Of a stretch of DNA of 64,000 nucleotides, positions 30,828 through 37,802 are shown piece after piece (within the stretch, counting starts at the first letter, position 1; every line of letters begins with the position of its first letter). The stretch covers positions 1,860,001-1,924,000 of the forward strand of contig CBDCCV010000001.1 of NCBI GenBank assembly GCA_965215025.1, given 5' to 3'. A program made the position numbers and the translations under genes. Origin of the DNA: CBDCCV01 sp965215025 (GTDB lineage Bacteria; Bacteroidota; Rhodothermia; Rhodothermales; Salinibacteraceae). The notes under the pieces are model-generated. The model was not told the origin of the DNA and ran no database searches. It was given only the letters and a program-made list of their open reading frames with translations.

Positions 30828-31895
30828 ATGACACGCTCGCTGCGCAGTTTTCCTTTACCCAGCGGGGCGCCTGTGGTTTCAATCTGCTTTGGCAGAGGCC
30901 AGCCGGGGCGGCCCGCCGCAGGGACGCTCGGCCGCGCCCTTTGGGGTGTTCTGTTGGCTGTGCTCTTGACCGGATGCGCAGCGCTGCCGGCAACGCCTCT
31001 AAAGACGCCGTATCCTCTGCCGGATGCACGGGCCACGCCGGCGGTGCGGTGGCAGCCCGTGGACTCGCTCAACGCTTTGCTGCCCACCGCCGTGCGCGTT
31101 TTCGCTGCCCAGCGTGAGGAGCCGCCGCTGCGTGCGTGGTACGTCCGCATCGATAAGGCGAGCGCCTCCGTCGCCACGCGCGTGGTCGCTTCCGACGACA
31201 CGACCGACGGGCGTGAAACCGTGTCGAGCTTTGCGCGCGACCTTGGCGCGTGCGTGGTCGTCAACGGCGGCTACTTTACGATGGACGAGGCGCCGGCACG
31301 GCCCGTCGGGCTGCTCGTGATTAACGGCGAGCTGCGGGCGCCCTCAACGAACGTCGTCGAGCGTGACGGCGTGACGTACCGCACGGCCCGCGCCGCGCTG
31401 GGCCTGACGGCCGGCGGCCGTGCTGACGTCGCGTGGGCCGAAAGCGAGGCCGACACGCTCTACGCCTGGCCCGCGCTGCCCGACCACCGCCCCGGCCAGC
31501 CAGAAAATATGCTCGTCCAGGCGCGGTTCTGGCCCGTGGAAGACGCCATCGGCGCCGGCCCCATGCTTCTCGTGGACGGGCGCGTGCACGTCACCGCCGA
31601 CGAGGAGGTCTTTTTCGGCACGTCCATCCCCGAGGTGCACCCGCGCACGGCGGCGGGCGTCACGCCGGACGGCGCCCTTATCCTCATGGTCGTAGACGGC
31701 CGGCAGTCGCAGAGCCGGGGCGTAGGCCTCGAAGAGCTGGCGCGCCTGATGCAAAGCGCCGGCGCCGCCGACGCCCTCAACCTCGACGGCGGCGGCTCCT
31801 CGGCCCTCGTCGTGCGCGGCGTGCTTTTGAACCGGCCCGCCGGCGCCCCGACCGAGCGCGAGGTGGCCTCGGCGCTGGCGGCGTTCTGCGAGTAG
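30828..31895 (+). CDS. Phosphodiester glycosidase (NAGPA-like) lipoprotein (355 aa)
   Basis: ATG 30828 gives a signal sequence with lipobox LLTGC (Cys near residue 46), so the protein is lipid-anchored in the envelope. The catalytic domain (about 90-355) has the NAGPA family signatures: CVVVNGGYFTMD, a GAGPMLL segment, HPRTAAGVTPDG, and DALNLDGGGSSALVV near the end. Family members cleave sugar phosphodiesters such as GlcNAc-1-P linkages in exopolysaccharides or teichoic-like polymers. It is the first intact host gene beyond the provirus. It is apparently monocistronic, being followed by tRNA-Leu. Confidence 0.85.
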   Translation: MTRSLRSFPLPSGAPVVSICFGRGQPGRPAAGTLGRALWGVLLAVLLTGCAALPATPLKTPYPLPDARATPAVRWQPVDSLNALLPTAVRVFAAQREEPPLRAWYVRIDKASASVATRVVASDDTTDGRETVSSFARDLGACVVVNGGYFTMDEAPARPVGLLVINGELRAPSTNVVERDGVTYRTARAALGLTAGGRADVAWAESEADTLYAWPALPDHRPGQPENMLVQARFWPVEDAIGAGPMLLVDGRVHVTADEEVFFGTSIPEVHPRTAAGVTPDGALILMVVDGRQSQSRGVGLEELARLMQSAGAADALNLDGGGSSALVVRGVLLNRPAGAPTEREVASALAAFCE

Positions 31896-31958
31896 CTACC
31901 GTTCGCCGCGTGCGGGATCGCCATCCGCGTCTTGGCTGAGCTTTCACCCGTGGCGGAG

Positions 31959-31987
31959 TTGACCAGAAACTCCGCGCGTGCTACCTT
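31959..31987 (+). promoter_or_regulatory. Promoter of tRNA-Leu
   Basis: TTGACC (31959-31964), 17-bp spacer, TACCTT (31982-31987), 23 bp before the tRNA. An inverted repeat GCGGAGTT/AACTCCGC (31953-31975) overlaps the -35. A TACCTTAA box also stands before the AP2 gene (36023-36030). Confidence 0.65.
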
Positions 31988-32010
31988 AAGTTTCACGTCA
32001 AGCACGCCGC

Positions 32011-32094
32011 GCCCATATGGCGGAATTGGTAGACGCGCACGATTCAGGGTCGTGTGGCCGTAAGGCCGTGGAGGTTCGACTCCTCTTATGGGCA
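32011..32094 (+). tRNA. tRNA-Leu (CAG)
   Basis: Class II tRNA: acceptor GCCCATA/TATGGGC with discriminator A, anticodon stem CACGA/TCGTG with loop TTCAGGG (CAG), long variable arm GGCCGTAAGGCC, T arm GGAGG/CCTCT around TTCGACT. No CCA is encoded. Confidence 0.95.
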
Positions 32095-32118
32095 CTCCGC
32101 AGATAGACCCAGGCAGCA

Positions 32119-32156
32119 AAGGCGCCTCCTTCTCAAAACGAAGGGGCGCCTTTTTC
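32119..32156 (+). terminator. Intrinsic terminator after tRNA-Leu
   Basis: GGCGCC-T-CCTTC / GAAGG-G-GCGCC stem (32121-32150) with loop TCAAAAC, followed by TTTTT. Confidence 0.9.
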
Positions 32157-32196
32157 CGTTGACCGCCAGCGCGCCCGTTGATCCTCCGCTTCTGCC

Positions 32197-33081
32197 ATGC
32201 GTCTTCTCACCGCCATCACGCTGCTTGCCCTGGCCGCCTGCGCCGATCCCGCCGAGACGCCCTCCGCCGAGCCAAACGGTGCGCCGGTCACGCAGGCCCT
32301 CGCCCGCCCCTCCGAAAACGCGGTCCAGGCGCGTGTCGAAGCGGCGCAGGCGCGGCTCGACACCTCGGAGGCAGGCCGGATGATCCAAGCCGCTATCGAG
32401 GCGCACGGCGGCTTGGCGCGCTGGTACGGCAGCGGGCCGCTGGGCTTCCGTTACACCTACGAGCGCGCCGAGGGGCCGCCGATTGACACGCGGCAGATCG
32501 TCGATCCGTGGGCCGCGCGGGCGCGCCACGCCACCCTGCCCGACTCCTCCGTGCAGTTCGGGTGGACGGGCCGGGAGGCGTGGGTCAAGCCCGCCGCCGC
32601 CGAGGCGCCCATCAACGCGCGCTTCTGGAGCCTGACGCCGTACTACTTCGTGGGGATGCCCTTCGTCCTGGCCGATCCGGGCGTGAACCTCGAAACGGCC
32701 GGGCAGATGACGGCCGAGGGCCAAACCTACGACCTCGTGCGCGTCACCTTCGACCCCGGCACGGGCGACGCGCCGGACGACTACTACTACGTTCTCCTCG
32801 AAGGGGAGACGCGGCGCGTGGGCGGCGTGCGCTACGTCGTCTCCTACCCCGGCTTCTATCCGGAGGGCGGGGCCTCGCCCGAGCGTCTCATGCTCTACGA
32901 CGGCGCGCAAGAGGCGGGCGGCCTCACCTTCCAGGAGGGCTTCCGCTCGTTCGCGTGGACGGAGGACGGCCCCGGCGCGCCTGCCGCCGAGGGCACCGTC
33001 ACCGGCCTGCGCTTCCTGCCCGAGGCGCCGGACAGCCTCTTCGCCCTTCCCCCAAACGCCGCCGTCCAGGACGCGCTCTGA
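32197..33081 (+). CDS. DUF6503-like lipoprotein (294 aa)
   Basis: Signal peptide with lipobox LAAC (Cys15), then an Ala/Pro/Glu linker. The mature domain begins with an AIEAHGGLARWYGSG helix and continues as alternating strands (FRYTYERAEGP, YDLVRVTFDPGTGDAPDDYYYVLLE, VRYVVSYPGF), the pattern of the outer-membrane-directed LolA/DUF6503-type half barrel that is frequent in Bacteroidota. Probably periplasmic and lipid- or lipoprotein-binding. It stands alone between tRNA-Leu and the sirtuin. Confidence 0.65.
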   Translation: MRLLTAITLLALAACADPAETPSAEPNGAPVTQALARPSENAVQARVEAAQARLDTSEAGRMIQAAIEAHGGLARWYGSGPLGFRYTYERAEGPPIDTRQIVDPWAARARHATLPDSSVQFGWTGREAWVKPAAAEAPINARFWSLTPYYFVGMPFVLADPGVNLETAGQMTAEGQTYDLVRVTFDPGTGDAPDDYYYVLLEGETRRVGGVRYVVSYPGFYPEGGASPERLMLYDGAQEAGGLTFQEGFRSFAWTEDGPGAPAAEGTVTGLRFLPEAPDSLFALPPNAAVQDAL

Positions 33082-33161
33082 TTCTTTTCCGATGGAGCGT
33101 CCGCCGGCGCCGCGCATACAAGAGGACACGAGCGCCCTCCGCGAAAGAAACTGCTGCCTCG

Positions 33162-34040
33162 ATGCCCTCCGCCGCGCGCGTCCCCTCTGCCGAAAGCCCC
33201 TCTGCTGAAACCATTCCCGCCTTGGACCGCCTGGCCGATCTCCTGCGCGGGCGGCGCGTGGTGGCCCTCAGCGGCGCGGGCATCTCTACCGAGTCGGGCA
33301 TCCCGGACTACCGCGGGCCGGGGACGCGCCGCCGCGCCAAAAGCCCGATCCAGTACAACGACTTCGTAGGTGCGGCGGCCACGCAACGACGCTACTGGGC
33401 GCGTGCCTTCGTCGGGTGGGGGCGGATGGCTGCGGCGCGGCCCAACGCCGGCCATCGCGCCCTGGCCCGGATGGAACGGGGTGGCCTCCTCCAAGGCGTC
33501 ATCACGCAGAACGTGGACGGGCTGCACCAGGCCGCCGGCGCCCGCCGCGTGGTCGAGCTGCACGGCGCCCTCGCCGAGGTCGCCTGCCTCGGCTGCGGAG
33601 CGCTCACCGCGCGCGAGGCTGTGCAAAAGCGCATCGCAGCCGAGAACGCCGACTGGGCCGCCCGCCGCGACGCCGCCCCCCGCCCCGACGGCGACGCCGC
33701 GCTGCCCGACGCGGCCATCGGCGGGTTCAGGGCGCCCGCGTGCCTGGGGTGCGGCGGGGCGCTCAAGCCCAACGTCGTCTTCTTCGGCGAAAGCGTGCCG
33801 AAGGCGCGCGTCGAGGCCGCCTGGGCGCTTTTCGAGGAGGCCGAGGTGCTCCTCATCGTCGGCTCCTCCTTGGCCGTGTACTCCGGCTACCGCTTCGCCC
33901 TGCGCGCGGCGAAGGAGGGGAAGCCCTTCGCCCTCGTCAACCTCGGCCCCACGCGCGCGGACGACCGCGCCGCCGTCCGCGTCACCGCCCGCCTCGGCGA
34001 CGCCCTGCCGCGCCTCGCCCACGCGCTCCTCGGCGGCTGA
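33162..34040 (+). CDS. Sir2-family NAD-dependent protein deacylase (292 aa)
   Basis: NAD-binding GAGISTESGIPDYRGPG near residues 41-57, QNVDGLH with the catalytic His in VVELHGA, zinc Cys pairs CLGC and CLGC, and GSSLAVYSG. These are all signatures of class II/III-like bacterial sirtuins. ATG 33162 was chosen; the frame is open far upstream without conserved sequence. It removes acyl groups from lysine using NAD. An insert of about 30 residues between the zinc Cys pairs (AAENADWAARRDAAP) is longer than usual. Confidence 0.9.
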   Translation: MPSAARVPSAESPSAETIPALDRLADLLRGRRVVALSGAGISTESGIPDYRGPGTRRRAKSPIQYNDFVGAAATQRRYWARAFVGWGRMAAARPNAGHRALARMERGGLLQGVITQNVDGLHQAAGARRVVELHGALAEVACLGCGALTAREAVQKRIAAENADWAARRDAAPRPDGDAALPDAAIGGFRAPACLGCGGALKPNVVFFGESVPKARVEAAWALFEEAEVLLIVGSSLAVYSGYRFALRAAKEGKPFALVNLGPTRADDRAAVRVTARLGDALPRLAHALLGG

Positions 34041-34193
34041 CCCTTCGGCGATTAACGGGGCGCGTTTGAACTGGTCCGCCTCTGGACAGGCGGCCGTTTC
34101 TCTTCGACGCGGAACCCGGCGCGGCGGTCGCCTTACGCCTACCGGCCGCTTTCCGGCCTCCGCCTGTCCGACGTCTTTAGCGCAGCGCCTCGT

Positions 34194-35075
34194 TTGAGCT
34201 TCTTGTCGTTACCGCGCCGCTCCGACCCATTTTTGCAGACGCGCCGCCTGCCGCTTGGCGTGCTGGCTCTGGCCGCGCTCCTCTCGTCCGGGTGCGGAGT
34301 GCTGCGCGGCGCCCCGGAAGGCGACGTGGACGAGATGCAAGCCACCGCCGCCGCCCCGGTCTGGCGCCTCGACGCTTTCCGCGAGCATCTCTCTTTCTTG
34401 CAGAAAACCCGCGCGGGGGAGACCGCCAGGCGTCGGGAGGCCGCCCGCTACGTCGCCACGCGGATGTACGACTACCGCCTCCAGCCCGTCTTCAAAGACA
34501 ATTACCGGCTCCCGCCCGGCGCCAGCGAAGGGCAGGCCTTTGGCGTGGCCGGCTACGTCGCGGGCAAGCATCCCGTGCGCGAGCGCGAGCTGGTCATCGT
34601 CTGCGCCGACGTGGCGGCGGAGGACGGCGCGCCGGGCCTCGGGGCGGCGGCGCTTCTGGAACTGGCGCGCAACTACGCCTACTTTGGGCGCTTCAGCCTC
34701 GTCCCGGAGCGCTCGGTGCTCTTTGCCGTGTGGACGGAGGGGCCGCAGGGCTTGGCCGCCTACCTCCGCGCGCCGACGTGGCCGCTCGCCAACATCCACG
34801 CGCTCGTCTACGTCGGCCTCGGCCCTGAAGAAAAGACCGAGGTGGAGGCGCTGCTCGATCCGCTCGGCATCCCGCTCTACGCCGTGGCGCCGCAGGAACT
34901 GCCCTATCCACTTCCCGACCCGAGCGCCCGCCCGTCCGCCGACAGCGCCGCCGTACGCGCGCGCGCTGCCGCCGCTAAGGCGCACGGCTGGCTCCGCGCC
35001 GAGGTCATCACCAGCGGCGCGCTCCTGCCCGCCCTCGGCGACACGCTGCGCGCCCCCGCCCAAGAGGAGCGCTGA
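34194..35075 (+). CDS. M28-peptidase-like lipoprotein lacking metal ligands (293 aa)
   Basis: A TTG start (34194) is needed to include the signal sequence and lipobox LSSGC (Cys near residue 34). No ATG lies suitably upstream. The body follows the M28 aminopeptidase order: REHLSFLQ...RREAARYVATRMYDYRLQPV, ELVIVCADVAAEDG, GLGAAALLELARNY, RSVLFAVWTEGPQGL. In active members these segments contain HxD, the bridging Asp in a GANDNASG-type loop, and EE. Here they read CAD, APGLG and TEG, so zinc binding appears lost. Probably a non-catalytic binding protein of the envelope. Confidence 0.65.
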   Translation: MSFLSLPRRSDPFLQTRRLPLGVLALAALLSSGCGVLRGAPEGDVDEMQATAAAPVWRLDAFREHLSFLQKTRAGETARRREAARYVATRMYDYRLQPVFKDNYRLPPGASEGQAFGVAGYVAGKHPVRERELVIVCADVAAEDGAPGLGAAALLELARNYAYFGRFSLVPERSVLFAVWTEGPQGLAAYLRAPTWPLANIHALVYVGLGPEEKTEVEALLDPLGIPLYAVAPQELPYPLPDPSARPSADSAAVRARAAAAKAHGWLRAEVITSGALLPALGDTLRAPAQEER

Positions 35076-35119
35076 CCGGCCACGCTCCCTTCTCCCTTAC
35101 CTGTTCCCCATTCTCCCGA

Positions 35120-35926
35120 ATGCTCCCCGTCTGGCTGGCCGATACGGTCACGAGCGACCTCGACCGCGCCTTGCACTACACCTTGCTCTGGGGTCTTGAA
35201 GGCGTTGAGCTGCGCACCGTGGGCGGCCCGGCCGACCGGGTCCCGCACGTGAACGAGGCCAAGCTGCGCCGCCGCCTCGGCGAGGGCGAGGTGCTGGCCG
35301 CGTCCGTGGTGCCGGGGCTGTTCGAGGGGCCGGCCGCCGAGCGCGTCCGCTGGCTCAACGAACTGACCGTGCTGAAAGAGACGCTCGCCTTTTGCGGGCG
35401 CATCGGCTGCGTGCGCGTGGTGGTGGGGGCGTTCGAGGGGGCGGAAGAAGAGGCGCGCCTTTCAGATTCGGAAGCGGCCGCCGATGCGCTCCGCCGCGCC
35501 GCCGAGGCCGCCGGCGCGGCGGGCAGCGTCCTGGCCGTGCACAACGCCCCCGGCAGCGCGCACCCGACGGGCGCCGCCCTCGCCCGCCTCCTCGCCGAGG
35601 TAGACCACCCCGCCGCGCGCGCCGCCTGGGACCCCGCCGCCGCCCTCGAAGCCGGCGGAAGTCCTGCCGACGGCCTCGCCGCCCTCGCCAGCCGCGTCGA
35701 ACTCGTCCGCTGCCGCGACGGGCGCCTCGGCGAGGGCGGCGCGTGGGAGGAACGGCCCTTCGGCGAGGGCGCGGTGGACTGGCCGGGGCAGGTGTTCACG
35801 CTGCGGGAGCAGGGCTTCCGCGGGCCGCTCAGCCTCGTCGTCACCACGGAGCCGCGCCCGAAAGAGGGCCTGCGCGCCGCCACGCGCCTCGTCCGCCTCC
35901 TGCGCGACGTGCGCCGGATGGCCTGA
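35120..35926 (+). CDS. Sugar phosphate isomerase/epimerase-like TIM-barrel protein (268 aa)
   Basis: Strand-helix repeats of the xylose-isomerase-like (AP_endonuc_2) barrel: GLEGVELRTVGG, EVLAASVVPGL, RWLNELTVLKETLAFCGRIGCVRVVVG, VLAVHNAPGS, ARAAWDPAAALEAGG, LVRCRDGR and PLSLVVTTEPR. Typical members bind a metal through Glu/Asp/His at strand ends. Candidates here are Glu31, His near 138 and Asp near 175. Substrate unknown. No signal peptide, so cytoplasmic. Confidence 0.7.
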   Translation: MLPVWLADTVTSDLDRALHYTLLWGLEGVELRTVGGPADRVPHVNEAKLRRRLGEGEVLAASVVPGLFEGPAAERVRWLNELTVLKETLAFCGRIGCVRVVVGAFEGAEEEARLSDSEAAADALRRAAEAAGAAGSVLAVHNAPGSAHPTGAALARLLAEVDHPAARAAWDPAAALEAGGSPADGLAALASRVELVRCRDGRLGEGGAWEERPFGEGAVDWPGQVFTLREQGFRGPLSLVVTTEPRPKEGLRAATRLVRLLRDVRRMA

Positions 35927-36084
35927 GCCTTTTCTGGACGACGGGCGATCTTTGCCACTGTGCGTCTGCTACCTAGCGTCCTCGGATTAAAGAGGCGGTT
36001 TCGTAAGTGGCGTCGGTATGCTTACCTTAAACCCTGGTTGCGACTTGCGGCGAGAACCTCTGACTTTGTTGTACCACTTTCACA

Positions 36085-36384
36085 ATGAGCAAGACGGGAA
36101 ACCGAACGGTGGACAAGCAGATGGCAAACAAGAAAGAGAAGCCGAAGGCTGGTAAGTCCTCTGAATACACAGGCGTTTATTGGGACAACTCCAGCAAGGG
36201 AAATGGCAAATGTCACAGCCGCTGGCGGGCGGCCATCATGGTGGACGGCGTGCGGCATCGTCTCGGGCGGTTCCACGATGAGGAAGAAGCCGCCCGCGCT
36301 TACAAAGAGGCCGCGATGCGCCTGCGTGGACACACCGGAGAACCGAGGGGTGGCAAGTTGAAGGAAAAGCGCGAAGCGTCGTAA
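36085..36384 (+). CDS. Stand-alone AP2-domain DNA-binding protein (99 aa)
   Basis: A Lys-rich leader (about 1-26) is followed by an AP2/ERF domain (about 27-90): SEYTGVYWDNSS, SRWRAAIMVDGVRHRLGRF and DEEEAARAYKEAAMRLRG, matching the three strands and one helix of plant ERF and bacterial/phage AP2 domains. Bacterial AP2 domains usually belong to HNH homing endonucleases; no HNH part is present here. The gene and its upstream 150 bp are clearly less GC-rich than neighbours, indicating transfer. A TACCTTAA box (36023-36030) resembles the tRNA-Leu -10. A downstream ATG at 36121 is an alternative start. Confidence 0.85.
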   Translation: MSKTGNRTVDKQMANKKEKPKAGKSSEYTGVYWDNSSKGNGKCHSRWRAAIMVDGVRHRLGRFHDEEEAARAYKEAAMRLRGHTGEPRGGKLKEKREAS

Positions 36385-36418
36385 CCCTATTTCGGGCGGG
36401 ACGCGCCGGAGTAGGCAG

Positions 36419-37228
36419 ATGCGGCCAGCATACGAGCACGCCATGAGAGAGGCCGAGCAAGACGTTTTAGCGAAAGAGGCCGCCCCCCGCGAGGGCGGGC
36501 CGGAGCCATCGGCGGGGGCGCGGGCGCACTTCTATTGGTGCTGGGCGTGGATCTCCTTGGCGACGATCCCTTTCAGCATCATCCAGTGCGCGGGGCATCA
36601 GTTTGAGCCGACGGCGCGCCACTTTGGGCGCTGGGCCAAACGCTGGGGGCGCACGCTCCTCGGCGGCATGGGGATGCGCGTGGAGGTGGTCGAGCGCGTG
36701 CCGCTCGATCCCCGGCAGCCGTACGTCTTCGTGGCGAACCATCAGAACGCGGTGGACATCATGGCGCTTGCCGGCGGGCTGCCCTACCCGTTCGTCTTCC
36801 TGGCGAAAGAGGAGTTGAAGAAGGTGCCCTTCCTGAGCCTGGCGCTGCGCCATTCGGCCTGCATCTTCATCGACCGCAGCAGCCCGCGCCGCTCCATCGA
36901 GAGCCTACGCGCGGCGGGGCGGCGCATCCGCTCGGGCGACTCGGTGCTGGTGTTTCCGGAGGGCGGGCGCTCCTACGGCGCCTCGCTCGCGCCGTTCAAG
37001 CGCGGGGCCTTTCTCGTAGCCGTCGAGGCCGGCGTGCCGATGGTCCCCGTCACCGTCCTGGACAGCTACCGGCTCATGGACGAGCGCGCGTACACGGCGC
37101 GCGGCGGCACCGTGCGCCTCGTCACCGGCCGGCCCATCCCCACCGCCGGCGCCCGCCGCCGCGACGTGCCCGCGCTCATCGAAAAGGTCCGCGCGCAGAT
37201 GGAGGCCGAGCTTCGGCGTGCCGGCTGA
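36419..37228 (+). CDS. plsC: 1-acyl-sn-glycerol-3-phosphate acyltransferase (PlsC family, 269 aa)
   Basis: Catalytic NHQNAVD motif (NHx4D) near residue 104, FIDRSSPRRSIES, and the substrate-binding FPEGGRSYG motif near residue 179, followed by GVPMVPVTVL. A membrane-associated segment lies near residues 40-60. It transfers an acyl chain to lysophosphatidic acid in phospholipid synthesis. The start ATG 36419 may be replaced by ATG 36443. Followed by gatC without obvious functional link. Confidence 0.85.
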   Translation: MRPAYEHAMREAEQDVLAKEAAPREGGPEPSAGARAHFYWCWAWISLATIPFSIIQCAGHQFEPTARHFGRWAKRWGRTLLGGMGMRVEVVERVPLDPRQPYVFVANHQNAVDIMALAGGLPYPFVFLAKEELKKVPFLSLALRHSACIFIDRSSPRRSIESLRAAGRRIRSGDSVLVFPEGGRSYGASLAPFKRGAFLVAVEAGVPMVPVTVLDSYRLMDERAYTARGGTVRLVTGRPIPTAGARRRDVPALIEKVRAQMEAELRRAG

Positions 37229-37310
37229 AAGGCGTCTCCCGCAGAAGGAACAGCGCGCCGCCCGCATCGTACGGCTCGCCAACTTTACCTGACCCGCAAG
37301 CGCTCCCCGC

Positions 37311-37598
37311 ATGGCCGTTACCCAAGACGACGTCCGCCACATCGCCCGCCTGGCGCGGCTGCGCTTCTCCGAGGACGAGGAGGAGCAGATGGCCGCCGAG
37401 ATGAGCCGCATCCTCGGCTACATGGAAAAGCTCGGCGAGCTGGACACCACCGGCGTCCCGCCGCTCGCGCACGTCCTCGACCTCCAGAACGTCACCCGCC
37501 CGGACGAGGCCGAGACGCGCATCCGCCGCGAGGACGCCCTGGAGCAAGCCCCGGACGCCGACGCCGAGCACTTCCGCGTGCCGAAGGTGATCGAGTGA
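37311..37598 (+). CDS. gatC: Aspartyl/glutamyl-tRNA amidotransferase subunit C
   Basis: A 95-residue protein with the complete GatC pattern: TQDDVRHIARLARLRFSEDE at the N-terminus, RILGYMEKLGELDTTGVPP, HVLDLQNVTRPDE, and a DAEHFRVPKVIE end. It bridges GatA and GatB in the complex that makes Gln-tRNA and/or Asn-tRNA by transamidation. gatA and gatB are not adjacent, as is common in Bacteroidota. Confidence 0.95.
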   Translation: MAVTQDDVRHIARLARLRFSEDEEEQMAAEMSRILGYMEKLGELDTTGVPPLAHVLDLQNVTRPDEAETRIRREDALEQAPDADAEHFRVPKVIE

Positions 37599-37706
37599 GG
37601 GGCGCGAGATCGGCGGCCATTCCGCGAAAACGGGCGGCGAGCTTCGCCCAGAGACGTGGCTTCGGCGGCACCCTATAAAGCCGGCGGTACGGCAGCGCAA
37701 TGCGTC

Positions 37707-37729
37707 CCCTCTCCCTTGATGGGAGAGGG
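37707..37729. repeat. REP-like inverted repeat
   Basis: CCCTCTCCC-TTGAT-GGGAGAGGG, a 9-bp perfect stem with 5-nt loop between gatC and the YfhO gene. No T-run. It resembles dispersed palindromes found in many GC-rich genomes. Confidence 0.5.
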
Positions 37730-37802
37730 AGTCTTCCACACCCTCGCCGCTTCGGAGGCGGCCGGCGCACCTCTCTCAATCTCAAATCCAACCCTGAACC
37801 GC

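Noticed and set aside
37656..37802. 49-codon N-terminal extension of the YfhO protein
   Set aside because: It is encoded across a REP-like hairpin and is not hydrophobic or family-like; ATG 37803 gives the usual basic N-terminus before the first helix.
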